NCBI GenBank assembly: GCA_022792815.1
Contig: JAAWBS010000051.1
Location: 62,001 to 126,000, forward strand
Reading direction: 5' to 3'
Origin: Hungatella sp.
GTDB taxonomy: Bacteria; Bacillota; Clostridia; Lachnospirales; Lachnospiraceae
DNA length: 64,000 nucleotides
In this document: positions 43,199-52,397 of the stretch, one piece after another
How positions within the stretch are numbered: the first letter of the stretch is position 1
Layout of the letters: each line of letters starts with the position of its first letter
Notes under the pieces: model-generated
Database searches by the model: none
The model's input: only the letters and a program-made list of their open reading frames with translations
Told to the model about the DNA's origin: nothing
Program-made: the position numbers and the translations under genes

Positions 43199-45439
43199 CT
43201 AAAATTTCTTCTTAAATTGCCCCGGAGTCACCCCGGTCTTCTTCTTAAACGCCCTGATAAAGCTGCCGCTCTCCCGAAATCCTGCCATCGGCGCCACTTC
43301 CACCACGCTGTACCCCTGCTCCAAAAGCTCCTGGGCCCGTTCGATTCTCATGGTGTTGATGTAATCCAAAAGGCTTCCCCCTGTCTGCTTTTTGTAGATA
43401 GAAGAGAGGTAGGCTGGGGTGATGTCAAAATGCTGACTGGTGATGGCGATATTTAAGTCCGGATCCCGGTAATTCTCCTGGATATAGGCCTCCACCTTCC
43501 TGCTGAAGGTCTTGTCCCCTGCAGCCTCCTTCTTCATGCCCAGAATCTTTTCACAGATCTCATCCAAAAGCTCCTGGAATCTCTGTTTTAACTCTGCCAC
43601 CGGCAGCCGCTTCATGGAAAAGCCGTCGGGGAAATCCAGCTCCCTGGCCGCCGACGTGTAGCCTCCCAGCTTTGCCCCCTTTACCAGAGTCCCCACCATG
43701 TCGTAGACCAGATGGCGATAACTGTCCGCCGACACCTTTCCCGACAGATTGTGATCAAAGATCTGTATCATCAGCTTTCCCGCCTGCCGGCTGTCCCCTG
43801 CCTCGATGGCATTGATGATCTTCTGCTCTGCTTCTATAGAATAGTCATAGTGAAGCTGCATGTTCTTCACGTCGTCATAGATAATTAAGTCCGCGTCCAA
43901 AAGCACCACATACTCTTCTAAGGATCCTGCCTGGAGATAGGAGGTGTGGATCCCCTCCAGCCCCTGACACGCTGCCCCGATAAAGGCGATGCAGGAAAAC
44001 TGGAAAGCCTCCTCTGTCATGGCCTGAAGATTTTCCACCTTATCCTTTAAGATCTCCATATAGTCCTCCGACATGCCGGGAAGATTGGTGATGGCTGCCA
44101 CCCTCTCTCCCAGTTCGATCATCTCCACATTGAAATGATCCTGACACATCTCCTCAAAGATGTTCATGACGATAAATCTCCTGAGAGCGGCCTCCCCGCC
44201 CTCCTCCTCCTTCCTCGGCTCAAACAAAACCACCACATTGACGTCAGAGTTGAAATGGATTCCATACCGGTCAAGCTCCTGCCCGTCCCCATAATAGTAG
44301 TCCTGCAGAAGCTGGAGAAGATAATAATTTTTCAGTCCCTTCTGATTGGATTTGATAACCAGATTGGCATCCACATGCTTTTTAAAAAACTGGTCCATCT
44401 GTGTGTTCAGCCACTGGTATTCATTGTCCTGCTCCCCGATCTCCCCCTCGCTGTGTTTTTTGAAAGTGTCCATGAGGGCCTTCAGCGGATTGTAGTTCTT
44501 TCCCGTCAGATAGCAGGAAGCCCCAAACCCCAGAATCCCGCAGCCGAACAGACAGACCATGGTCAGCGCCCGGATCTGTTTGGCGCTTTTCTCGATGAGA
44601 GTCATGGGAAACATGGCTACGTATTTCCAGTCAATGACCTGGGATTCCAGCACGGAAATCATAAATTGTCCGCCTTTTGTGCCGTGGACCACATGGTTTC
44701 CCGCCTCCAGCTCGTCGAATTTCAGGTTCCCCACAGGATTGGCAGGTTCTGCGGAGTGAATCTGCCCGTTGTCTCCGCTGACGATCACCGCGTCCATGGA
44801 ATCATCCCATTTTAAGGAAGAAAGTCTGTCTTTCAGCTCCGCAAACTTGATACCGATTCCGATGGTGGCTGTCCCCGTCCCCCCGTAGGAGTCCAGGGTA
44901 GTCATAGTAAAGAGGAGCATGTCCTTTCCCTCTCCTCTGGCGATTCGTAAGGTGTCGTTGTAGTGAGGTTTTTCCATGTATTGACAAAACTGACTGAAGG
45001 GATATTCCTCGTTTCGGTAATACAGATCATAAAATAATTCTGCCGACATATTCCCGTTGATTCCGCACACGGTCTTCGTGTTGTGGAAATAGATAAACAC
45101 ATCGTCTATGAAATCCTCTGACATGGCCAGGGACAGAAGATCATTGTAGAGGTAGTACAGAGACATCTGATCCTCCGTGCCAAATCTCCCCTTCACCTTG
45201 GAGGCCGCCTGAACACTGGTGTCCATGGCCAGCCTGGCCGCGATCTTCTGCACATCGCTGATCTGCTGATCCAGCTCCCTCTGAATCATCTCCAGCAGCG
45301 TGTCGTTCATCCGCTCTGCCTGGCTCCGGATCACCCGGCTGCTGTAGCCGTAGATCACGGCCGCCGCCACGATGGGAATACACAGCATTCCCAGGTAAGA
45401 CAAAAACATCCGGATATATACCTTCGGTCTCTTCTTCAT
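43199..45439 (-). CDS. Membrane-bound AraC-family regulator with extracellular sensor
   Basis: 746 residues from the ATG at 45439 (AAGGGGTGGGACCG upstream). Helix one (RMFLSYLGMLCIPIVAAAVIYGY) and helix two near residue 290 (LTMVCLFGCGILGFGASCYL) bracket an extracellular Cache-like domain of about 250 residues. A cytoplasmic linker follows, and the C-terminal 100 residues are two AraC HTHs: LNIAITSQHFDITPAYLSSI and YSVVEVAPMAGFRESGSFIR, ending KKTGVTPGQFKKKF. Such one-component sensors detect sugars outside the cell and activate the adjacent transporter. The shared palindromes before this gene and before the binding-protein gene are its probable sites. Confidence 0.9.
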   Translation of the reverse strand: MKKRPKVYIRMFLSYLGMLCIPIVAAAVIYGYSSRVIRSQAERMNDTLLEMIQRELDQQISDVQKIAARLAMDTSVQAASKVKGRFGTEDQMSLYYLYNDLLSLAMSEDFIDDVFIYFHNTKTVCGINGNMSAELFYDLYYRNEEYPFSQFCQYMEKPHYNDTLRIARGEGKDMLLFTMTTLDSYGGTGTATIGIGIKFAELKDRLSSLKWDDSMDAVIVSGDNGQIHSAEPANPVGNLKFDELEAGNHVVHGTKGGQFMISVLESQVIDWKYVAMFPMTLIEKSAKQIRALTMVCLFGCGILGFGASCYLTGKNYNPLKALMDTFKKHSEGEIGEQDNEYQWLNTQMDQFFKKHVDANLVIKSNQKGLKNYYLLQLLQDYYYGDGQELDRYGIHFNSDVNVVVLFEPRKEEEGGEAALRRFIVMNIFEEMCQDHFNVEMIELGERVAAITNLPGMSEDYMEILKDKVENLQAMTEEAFQFSCIAFIGAACQGLEGIHTSYLQAGSLEEYVVLLDADLIIYDDVKNMQLHYDYSIEAEQKIINAIEAGDSRQAGKLMIQIFDHNLSGKVSADSYRHLVYDMVGTLVKGAKLGGYTSAARELDFPDGFSMKRLPVAELKQRFQELLDEICEKILGMKKEAAGDKTFSRKVEAYIQENYRDPDLNIAITSQHFDITPAYLSSIYKKQTGGSLLDYINTMRIERAQELLEQGYSVVEVAPMAGFRESGSFIRAFKKKTGVTPGQFKKKF

Positions 45440-45580
45440 CGGTCCCACCCCTTGTATGTTAGATGATACTCATTTTACAAAATTTGTGGGCAATTTGTAA
45501 AGAGTTTGATAAATTTGCCCATAGATTCGACATTTTGCACATTGTACCTGGGGGAAATATGGAGGTGTAAAAGTTATAGA

Positions 45581-45629
45581 GAAAATGCAGACTAAATCGA
45601 CAAAACTGCCGATTTCTGTCTGCATTTTC
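45581..45629. promoter_or_regulatory. 49-bp palindromic operator upstream of the AraC sensor gene
   Basis: GAAAATGCAGAC (45581-45592) and GTCTGCATTTTC (45618-45629) are perfect 12-bp arms, with inner AATCG/CGATT and core GACAAAACTGCC. It aligns with 43119-43168 apart from one missing base. On the minus strand TATAAC follows 2 bp past the site, spaced 19 bp from TTGTCG. A second candidate promoter nearer the gene reads TTTACA-N18-TAAAAT (about 45500-45470). Confidence 0.7.
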
Positions 45630-45676
45630 TAAATTCCGTATCACCACACGGAGGCAGGTTTCACCCCAATCTCCCT

Positions 45677-46834
45677 CTACTTCTTCTCCCGGATCACCCC
45701 GTTCTCGTCGATCACTGCGTTGGCAGAGATCCCCTCCAGGAACCGAAACACCTGCTGCCGTCTGGCCTCATCAGTGATCAGCGTGGTCCTGCACCCGGAC
45801 TGTAGACAGGGTACAAACCGAAACTCCACCAATCCCTCGGGGGAGATATCCGCCTCCACGATCCCCGTATCCCTGGTCTTGCTGTTAAACCAGAAATTGC
45901 CCAAACTGTAGAAAATCGGCACCCCTTTGTAGTACTCCACCCCCTGAAGGCAGTGGGGATGATCTCCGATGACAAGGTCTGCCCCAGCGTCGATGTAGGC
46001 ATGTCCCAGCTTCTGCTGGTCTGCCTCGAACTGATTGACCCCCTCGGTGCCCCAGTGGACATAGACCACCACAAAATCGCTGTTCTCCTCGGCCTCCCTG
46101 ATCACTTCCACAAAAGCCGTCGGGTCGTAAGTCCTCAAAACTCCCGGGGACGTGTCGGTGGCCTCTTTCGTGAACACATAGGACCGCTCCACCTGGGTGG
46201 CGCTGACATAGGCGATTCTCTGATCTTCTACCTGAAAATAGACGATCTCCTTGGCCTCTTCCAGATTCTTTCCCGCCCCCACATAGGGAATCCCCTGCTG
46301 TCTCAGGGTCTCCATAGTGTCCAAAAGAGCCGTCTCCCCGTAATCATAGACGTGGTTGTTGGCCAGAGATACGATGTCCGCCGACAGGACGGACAGATTC
46401 TTCACCGTCTCCGGTTTGGCCCGGAAGGTGAAGGTCTTGCCGGAGAGCGGGGTCCCTCTGGTGCTGTAGGTAAATTCATTGTTGACCATCATGATATCCG
46501 CTGCGTCCATCCTGGCGATGACCTCGGGGGCGATACAGCGGGTGATATCGTCTCCGCTGCCGTGGTAGTAGGCCATATTGGCATAACCTTCCGCAAAGCT
46601 TATGTCCCCCGCAAAGGACAGTGTTATCTTGTCCTGAGACTTAGGCTCCTTCTCGTAGATCTGCATACCGGCTGTGTCCTGGCCGTCCTCCCTCTGACTT
46701 TCCTGTGCCGCCCCGACGGCGGGCTGTGCAGGCCCGTTGGCAGCCGCAGCCGTCGCCGGATGAAAGACCGCACCTGCCAGTATCATCACTGCCGTCAACG
46801 CCGCCATGTATCGATATCTGCCTGTATGTTTCAT
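45677..46834 (-). CDS. CapA-family exported metallophosphatase-like protein
   Basis: 385 residues from the ATG at 46834, after GAGGAGGATCAAT; the frame to 47005 lies inside the upstream pseudogene. A signal peptide ends in HPATAAAA. The PF09587 motifs are present: SFAGDISFAEG (metal-binding D), MVNNEFTY, SLANNHVYDYGE, GDHPHCLQGVEYY and IFYSLGNFWFNS. CapA was named for poly-gamma-glutamate capsule, but most clostridial members stand alone, without capBC, as here, and their role is unclear. It ends 48 nt before the operator at 45581-45629. Confidence 0.88.
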   Translation of the reverse strand: MKHTGRYRYMAALTAVMILAGAVFHPATAAAANGPAQPAVGAAQESQREDGQDTAGMQIYEKEPKSQDKITLSFAGDISFAEGYANMAYYHGSGDDITRCIAPEVIARMDAADIMMVNNEFTYSTRGTPLSGKTFTFRAKPETVKNLSVLSADIVSLANNHVYDYGETALLDTMETLRQQGIPYVGAGKNLEEAKEIVYFQVEDQRIAYVSATQVERSYVFTKEATDTSPGVLRTYDPTAFVEVIREAEENSDFVVVYVHWGTEGVNQFEADQQKLGHAYIDAGADLVIGDHPHCLQGVEYYKGVPIFYSLGNFWFNSKTRDTGIVEADISPEGLVEFRFVPCLQSGCRTTLITDEARRQQVFRFLEGISANAVIDENGVIREKK

Positions 46835-46845
46835 ATTGATCCTCC

Positions 46846-48423
46846 TCATACAAGATGAGCCTCCTCTATCACACATTGGTGTTTTTTGGTTCTCCTGCTG
46901 TAATTGATGCCCACCAGCAGTACTTCTCCTTGATACCCTTTCAGGGCCTGAATATACTGTTTTTCTTTGATCTGTTTGATTGCGGCTTTTGCAGACCGGT
47001 TCCATTTCAGTTCCACCACCATAGCCGGTTTCTCACTGCCTTTTCGCGGAAAAAAGACAATGTCTGAAAACCCTTTTCCCGCCGGAAATTCACGCACCAA
47101 AGTATAATCTTTCCTGGCACTGAAATATGCAAGAGAAATCACACAGCTGAGAGCGTTTTCATCGTTGTAGCTGAGTATGGATGTCTCCTCAGAGTGGAAT
47201 TGATCCAGCTTTTTGGCCACAGATTCTGCATCTCGGTTGATCGTGTCCTTCAACAATTCTTCAGACACCACCAAAAGTTTAGCCACATCCCCCCAATGCC
47301 CCAACCCCTCAATGGCATCTTTAAATTCTTTTGCAATCTCCAGATTAGGGATCAAAACCGTTTGTCCCTCCCAGTCATATGCCAGATATCCCAGATGGAC
47401 AAGCAGCGTAAACACATCATCTCTGCTATGGAAGGTTGTCATATCATTCTGGAATCTCCTCGGATTGATCCTGCATCTTCCGCCGCCCAGCATATTGGTA
47501 ATCCCGTCTTTTAAACCGTCAAGATTTATCTCCAGATAAATTCTCAGCGCTTCATACGTCTCCGTATGAGTCCAATAACTGTCCAGCCTCCCTCTTCTCA
47601 TAGCATCTACCACTGACTTGGGATTATAAATATGAGCAATCTCCCGAAAATGATATCCGTCATACCACCTTTGGACCTCTGTAAATTCCAGCCCATATAT
47701 CTCACACAGTTCCCTCACCTCCGCCTCTGTAAATCCCACATAGGGGGCCAAAACCTCCGGATTTGTCATAGAATATTCGTCGAACATATTTAAAGCGGAG
47801 TGAGTTCCATACTTTTTGACAGGAAGGATCCCGGTCATATATGCCAGACAGATACACTCTGCATCTTTCAGCAGATCTCTTAAAAAGTCCAGATATTTGG
47901 CCTGGACAGCAGTGTCATGGCGGTATTCACGAAAAATGCAGTCCCACTCATCGATTATGATGACAAAAGATATCCCCGAACTGGCATAAACCTGTTCCAG
48001 CGCCTCAGCCAGATATCGCTCTGTTCCCCTTACTACTGTCGGATACTCATCTCGTATCTCCTCGATCACTTTCTCCTGCAAATACTCAACCATAGATTCC
48101 AGAGAATCCGATCTGGACAAAAATTTCTGCATATTCAGAAAAATCACATGATACTGATTCAAATGAGTCAGAAAAGCCCCTGTCTCTCCTATAGCGCGAT
48201 TCTCAAACAGTTCCCTGGAATCACAGCTTTTGTCATAGTAAGCCGCCAGCATCCTCGCTGCCATGGACTTGCCAAACCGGCGGGGACGACTTACACAGAT
48301 ATATTTCTGTTCCGTCCCTAAGCTGTGGTTGGTATATTCCAGCAGACCTGTCTTGTCAATATAGATCTCCGACTAAACTGCCTGACAAAACGCTCCGTTA
48401 CCCGGATTTAAATAGACTCCCAT
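46846..48423 (-). pseudogene. AAA-ATPase/PD-(D/E)XK (DUF1703-type) protein, broken by a TAG at codon 17
   Basis: The natural start is the ATG at 48423 (GAGAGGAGGGACG upstream), giving MGVYLNPGNGAFCQAV, then TAG (48373-48375), then SEIYIDKTGLLEY in the same frame. The frame then runs to 46846 without another stop: Walker A-like SRPRRFGKSMAARML, Walker B FVIIIDEWDCIFREY, WYDGYHFREIAHIYNPKSVV and the nuclease core FSDIVFFPRKGSEKPAMVVELK. The ATG at 48264 within GKS-M would give a product without Walker A. It is a paralogue of the pseudogene at 20140. One base change would repair it. Confidence 0.8.
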
Positions 48424-48449
48424 CGTCCCTCCTCTCTGTCCCACACAGG

Positions 48450-49640
48450 TTATCTCCCATACTCCTCTTTCACAAACCGCTCCAATACGGGAAGGGACCG
48501 CTTCACCTTCTCCGTATCGATGCAGTAAGCCATACGGAAGTATCCGGGCACCCCGAAATTATCCGACGGCACCAGGATGAGGTCATACTTCTTAGCCTTC
48601 ATGCAGAAGGCACCTGCGTCCTCCTCCAGAGCCTTGGGGAAGAGATAGAAGGTTCCCCCCGGCTTCACCACAGTAAACCCCAAGTTCTTAAGACTCTCGT
48701 AGAGCAGATTCATGTTGGTCTCATACACCGACAAATCGCTGGTCTGATCCAGCATGCGCGCCACCGCCAGCTGCACGCTGGACGGCGGACAGTTGTGGCC
48801 GATCCCCCGGCTGATCTGGCCGCACATCACCGCCAGGATGTCGCCATCCTTGCATCTGGGATTCACCGCCACATAGCCGATGCGCTCTCCGGGAAGACTC
48901 AGGCTCTTGGAATAGGAATAGCAGGAGATGGAATTGTCGTAAAATCCGGACACATAAGGGGAGTCAGCCCCCTCAAACACAATCTCCCGGTAGGGCTCGT
49001 CACTGATGAGAAAGATATCATGACCGTACTCCCTCTGCTTTGCCCTGAGGAAATCTGCCAGTTTTCGGATGGTGTCCGTGCTGTAAACTGCCCCGGAAGG
49101 ATTATTGGGGGTGTTGACAAGGACCGCCATCACCTTCTCGTTCATCACCTCCTCCAAAGCCGGGAAGTTGATCTGAAACTGCCCGGTATCCGCAGGTACC
49201 ACCCGAAGCCGGGCTCCGGATAAGTTTACATAGGGTCCGTATTCCGGAAAATAGGGGGCAAAGGTGAGAATCTCGTCTCCCGGACCGGTGACGCATCGGA
49301 AGGCATGTGCCAGGGCCCCTGCAGCGCCGGAAGCCATAAAGATGTGCTTCGCCTCATAGTCCATGGCAAACCTGCGGTTTAAGCTGTCCGCCACCGCCTC
49401 TCTCACACTCTCGATCCCCAGGGAAGGGCTGTAGCCGTGGACGGCCATAGGGTCCTCCTCCCTCAAAAGTTCTATCATGCCGTCGGTGTAAGCCTGGGGA
49501 CAGGGCACGCTGGGATTGCCCAGGCTGTAGTCAAATACATGGTCGTAGCCGATCTCTCTCCCTCTCGCGGCAGCGTATTCGCTTAACTCCCGGATGATGG
49601 ATTTGCCTTGGAGCATGGCTTTGTAAGTCTCGTTGATCAT
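48450..49640 (-). CDS. PLP-dependent aminotransferase, fold type I (AspC-like)
   Basis: 396 residues, ATG at 49640 with GGAGGACAAACCC upstream. VFDYSLGNPSVPCPQAY (substrate region), SGAAGALAHAFRC, VNTPNNPSGAVYS, FLISDEPYREIVF and CYSYSKSLSLPGERIGYVAV, with the PLP Lys, are all intact. The C-terminal GVPGYFRMAYCID has the substrate-carboxylate Arg. The amino donor and keto acid are not predictable. The kinase downstream (49815) lies upstream on this strand and makes PLP from B6 vitamers, a plausible but unproven link. Confidence 0.9.
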   Translation of the reverse strand: MINETYKAMLQGKSIIRELSEYAAARGREIGYDHVFDYSLGNPSVPCPQAYTDGMIELLREEDPMAVHGYSPSLGIESVREAVADSLNRRFAMDYEAKHIFMASGAAGALAHAFRCVTGPGDEILTFAPYFPEYGPYVNLSGARLRVVPADTGQFQINFPALEEVMNEKVMAVLVNTPNNPSGAVYSTDTIRKLADFLRAKQREYGHDIFLISDEPYREIVFEGADSPYVSGFYDNSISCYSYSKSLSLPGERIGYVAVNPRCKDGDILAVMCGQISRGIGHNCPPSSVQLAVARMLDQTSDLSVYETNMNLLYESLKNLGFTVVKPGGTFYLFPKALEEDAGAFCMKAKKYDLILVPSDNFGVPGYFRMAYCIDTEKVKRSLPVLERFVKEEYGR

Positions 49641-49716
49641 GGGTTTGTCCTCCCGCTTCTATATCCTTTTATATTCTCTCTTATACCGGCTGTCTGGCAG
49701 CTCGACTGATTAACAC

Positions 49717-49745
49717 ATTTTACCACAAATTCTCTGCCTGTACAA
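49717..49745 (-). promoter_or_regulatory. Promoter of the aminotransferase gene
   Basis: TTGTAC (49745-49740), a 17-bp spacer ending in TGG, then TAAAAT (49722-49717): an extended -10. The leader is about 70 nt. Confidence 0.6.
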
Positions 49746-49814
49746 TCACCCAGTCATCTGACTAAAATCTACAATCTGGGTATAGATAATGAATTTGAGG
49801 CTCTGCGGCTTTCC

Positions 49815-50672
49815 TCACCTCAGCCGGTCCAGGATCTCCTCAAAGCAGACTCCGTCGGTGAGGGGCACCTCCATCCTGACGGATTCGATGATGCAGTCCT
49901 TTATAAACTTCGCCGCCTTTTCCACCGACCGCTCCAGAGGAACCCTGTGGATGCTGTCCGCCAGAAGGATGGCGGAGAAGATATCGCCGGTTCCGCACCG
50001 GGTCTCTCCCACCTTCTTCGTCCTCTTTAGGGTCCCTCCTGCCTGCCGGTCATAGCAGAAATTGCCCAGATAGCTGCCCATGGGCACTCCGGTGATCACT
50101 GCCTTTCCCGGACCCAGGCGGCACAGCCTCTCAGCCATGGTCAAAAGCTCCTCTGCCTTCCACGTACCCGGATGGTAGGGGATGTCTGCCAGGATACACC
50201 CTTCCGTCACGTTGGGCGTCACCAGATCGGCACAGGAAACCAGCTGTCTCATCTCCCGGCACATCTCCTCATTGTAGGTAGCATAGGTTCTGCCGTTGTC
50301 TCCCATGACCGGATCCACCAGCACGACGGTGTCCTCCCTGCTAAAATCCCGGATAAACCTCTCTGCGATGGCGATCTGGCGTTTGGAACCCAGAAACCCG
50401 GTGCCGATGCCGTCAAAGGTCAGCCCCAGCTTCTTCCACTCATGGATATAATCCTCCATGTGATCCGTGTAATCGTCAAAATAGCTGCTGGGGTAAGCGG
50501 TGTGGTTGGACAGGATAGCCGTGGGCACCGGGCAGCACTGCACTTTCAGCTTTGAGATGACCGGCAGGGCCACGGTGACGGCGCAGCGGCCAAAACCGGT
50601 GATATCGTTAATCAGAGCCGCCTTCTTCTGCCTGGAACTTCCCGGGGCCTGGGTGGATGGATTCTGGTTCAT
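49815..50672 (-). CDS. Pyridoxal/pyridoxamine kinase (PdxY/PdxK-like)
   Basis: 285 residues from the ATG at 50672 (AAAAGGAAAT upstream); ATGs at 50699-50702 are alternatives. INDITGFGRCAVTVALPVIS at the N-terminus, TAILSNHTAY, VLVDPVMGDNGRTY, VTPNVTEGCILAD and ETRCGTGDIFSAILLADSI, with the catalytic Asp in GTGD, are the ribokinase-superfamily B6 kinase pattern. It phosphorylates pyridoxal/pyridoxamine for salvage of PLP, used by the neighbouring aminotransferase. Confidence 0.9.
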   Translation of the reverse strand: MNQNPSTQAPGSSRQKKAALINDITGFGRCAVTVALPVISKLKVQCCPVPTAILSNHTAYPSSYFDDYTDHMEDYIHEWKKLGLTFDGIGTGFLGSKRQIAIAERFIRDFSREDTVVLVDPVMGDNGRTYATYNEEMCREMRQLVSCADLVTPNVTEGCILADIPYHPGTWKAEELLTMAERLCRLGPGKAVITGVPMGSYLGNFCYDRQAGGTLKRTKKVGETRCGTGDIFSAILLADSIHRVPLERSVEKAAKFIKDCIIESVRMEVPLTDGVCFEEILDRLR

Positions 50673-50759
50673 AATCGGATTTCCTTTTCTTTCTATCATC
50701 ATTTGTCCCCTATGATACCACGAATCCTATCCGCCGAAAAGCCTTTTCTTACCTCTCTT

Positions 50760-51857
50760 CTACCCCACCAGTGCCTTCAGCTGCTCTAAGAGGGCGCCTC
50801 CGCCTACCTGGATGTTGCCTACCTGTGCGCAGATGCGCTCTAAGCACTCCATCTCCTTCAGCTTATACAGAGTCTTGTTCTCGTCCATCAGCCTGGCGGT
50901 ATTCAGAAGGGATCTGGTGGAGGCCACCTCCTCTCTCCTGGTGATGACATTGGCCTGGGCCTTCCGCTCCGCCACCAGCACCGTGTTCATGATATCCCGG
51001 ATCTCACCCGGCAGGATGATATCCTTGATGCCCGCGCCGCAAAACCGGATACAGTAGCGGCTCTCCTCCTCCTTCAGCCGATCGAAGATAAACCGGGATA
51101 TGTCCTCCTTCTGGGCCAACAGCTCGTCAAGCCGATATCTGCCCACATACTCCCGGATCACCAGCTGTACACAGGCGTAGACCTGATTCTCCAGATTTTT
51201 AATCGTCTCAATCATCACCCTGGGCTCCACCACCTTGTAGGTGCACATCAGGTTGATCCGCACCCCGATCCGGTCCGCCGTCAGGATCTCCTGCCCGGTG
51301 ATCTCCAGAGGGCGAACCTTTAAGTCCACCACCCGGCACAGCACATCCTTGGAGTAGACCCAGAAGTAGTAAGTCCCGGTCTCAAGCTCCCTCACCACCT
51401 GGTTGTCGTAGTATAGAATCCCCACCTCTCCGGGCTGGATCTCCACTTTCTTGTAGTACTTAAGCGGGATCTGGGACAGATAAGCCTTGGACACTCCGGC
51501 CGCCGTCTCCGGCTCCCTCATATCCAAAAGCTCTACCTCCAGCCGGTTCCACACATTCCAGTAATAGTACTCCGTCTCCGTCAGCACTTTCTGTACCGCA
51601 CCGTCCTTTTTCAGAATCCCTATGTACCCCTCCGGTATGATCACATGAAGCACCTTCTCGGCAAATGCCTGATCCTGGTTCATGAGGATCTCCTTGGGAA
51701 TCCGGTTAAATCCCACTAACCCTTCCATATCCTCCGTCACCACCTCGCAGCCTGCCATCTTTAAAAAATGATAGGTCCCGCAGAAAAGGGTCTTTATAAA
51801 ACAGCCGTTTTTCAGCAAAAATCCGCATTGATTCTGATTGATCTGATATCTCATCAT
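50760..51857 (-). CDS. SPFH/band-7 (slipin-like) protein with triplicated N-terminal beta units
   Basis: 365 residues, ATG at 51857 (or the next codon), AGGAGGGAGA upstream. Residues 180-320 are the band-7 domain (KVRPLEITGQEILTADRIGV, TYKVVEPRVMIETIKNLE, ISRFIFDRLKEEESRYCIRF), followed by a helical VLVAERKAQANVITRREE. Residues 11-45, 77-113 and 143-181 share a pattern G-x-L-x(4)-G ... G-x-Y-(H/Y)-(F/Y) ... and look like three copies of one unit. There is no N-terminal membrane helix, unlike most slipins. A role in membrane organisation or stress is assumed from the family. Confidence 0.8.
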   Translation of the reverse strand: MMRYQINQNQCGFLLKNGCFIKTLFCGTYHFLKMAGCEVVTEDMEGLVGFNRIPKEILMNQDQAFAEKVLHVIIPEGYIGILKKDGAVQKVLTETEYYYWNVWNRLEVELLDMREPETAAGVSKAYLSQIPLKYYKKVEIQPGEVGILYYDNQVVRELETGTYYFWVYSKDVLCRVVDLKVRPLEITGQEILTADRIGVRINLMCTYKVVEPRVMIETIKNLENQVYACVQLVIREYVGRYRLDELLAQKEDISRFIFDRLKEEESRYCIRFCGAGIKDIILPGEIRDIMNTVLVAERKAQANVITRREEVASTRSLLNTARLMDENKTLYKLKEMECLERICAQVGNIQVGGGALLEQLKALVG

Positions 51858-52104
51858 TCTCCCTCCTATTTCTTACCTTTTCTTTCAAAACTGTCTGCGA
51901 TTCCGACCCGGAATCCGCCGCAGAAAATTCTGCGGGCCGTTCCTCGGATCAAACCGGCTCCTGTCCGGCTGTCCGGCTTCTTCCTTTCCGCCGCACCATG
52001 GGACAGCGCCCTGTTTTTCTCCTCGGAGGGCACTGGCAGCCCTTCTGCCGCACCGCTTCTCCACTCCGAAGCGATACCGGCAGATTCCGAGTCTTCTTCC
52101 TTGA

Positions 52105-52320
52105 GAGCGACACGTGACCGGTGTCGGGATTGAGCTTTATCCACTAAGCAACGGTTTTCACCGGTGGGATTCGAACCCACGTAATCAATCGTTTTGACCG
52201 TATTCAGTCCCTAACTGAACGTCAATCTGTCTCCGGCGGCATACCGCGCTGCAGTGCAGCCGGCACCGTCTGGCAACCATGCCATAACTGTAAGCCGGAA
52301 CCATCACCCTTTCGGTGACT
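52105..52320 (-). ncRNA. Structured RNA candidate with a tRNA-like T arm
   Basis: On the minus strand a chain of hairpins follows without an ORF: TCACC-GAAAG-GGTGA at the 5' end, GGCA-TGGT-TGCC, GCTGC-ACT-GCAGC, GCGG-TATG-CCGC, then TTCAGT-TAGGG-ACTGAA nested in TTGAC/GTCAA, a perfect T arm GTGGG-TTCGAAT-CCCAC (52180-52164), CGGT-GAAA-ACCG with a GNRA loop (52163-52152), GCTT/AAGC and CGACAC/GTGTCG (52126-52108). The T arm is not preceded by a D arm or anticodon arm at tRNA distances, so this is not a tRNA. An extended -10, TGGTAGGAT, lies just before the 5' hairpin. The 3' end is uncertain. It may belong to a known class such as raiA RNA; I cannot check. The stretch 51858-52104 shows only GC-rich hairpins and no gene. 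Confidence 0.6.
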
Positions 52321-52397
52321 CTATCCTACCACGAAAGAGAAGAGCCATCATTTCAAAAACACTGCGAAGTTTTCAGAGAGACTCTGGAGAATAATTG

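Noticed and set aside
45677-46834. CapA as part of the capsule biosynthesis operon
   Set aside because: It lies 26 kb from the capsule cluster, with no capB/capC genes, so a poly-gamma-glutamate capsule is not supported.
52150-52185. tRNA gene suggested by the perfect T arm
   Set aside because: No D arm, anticodon arm or 5' acceptor strand at canonical distance upstream on the same strand; the region fits a longer structured RNA better.
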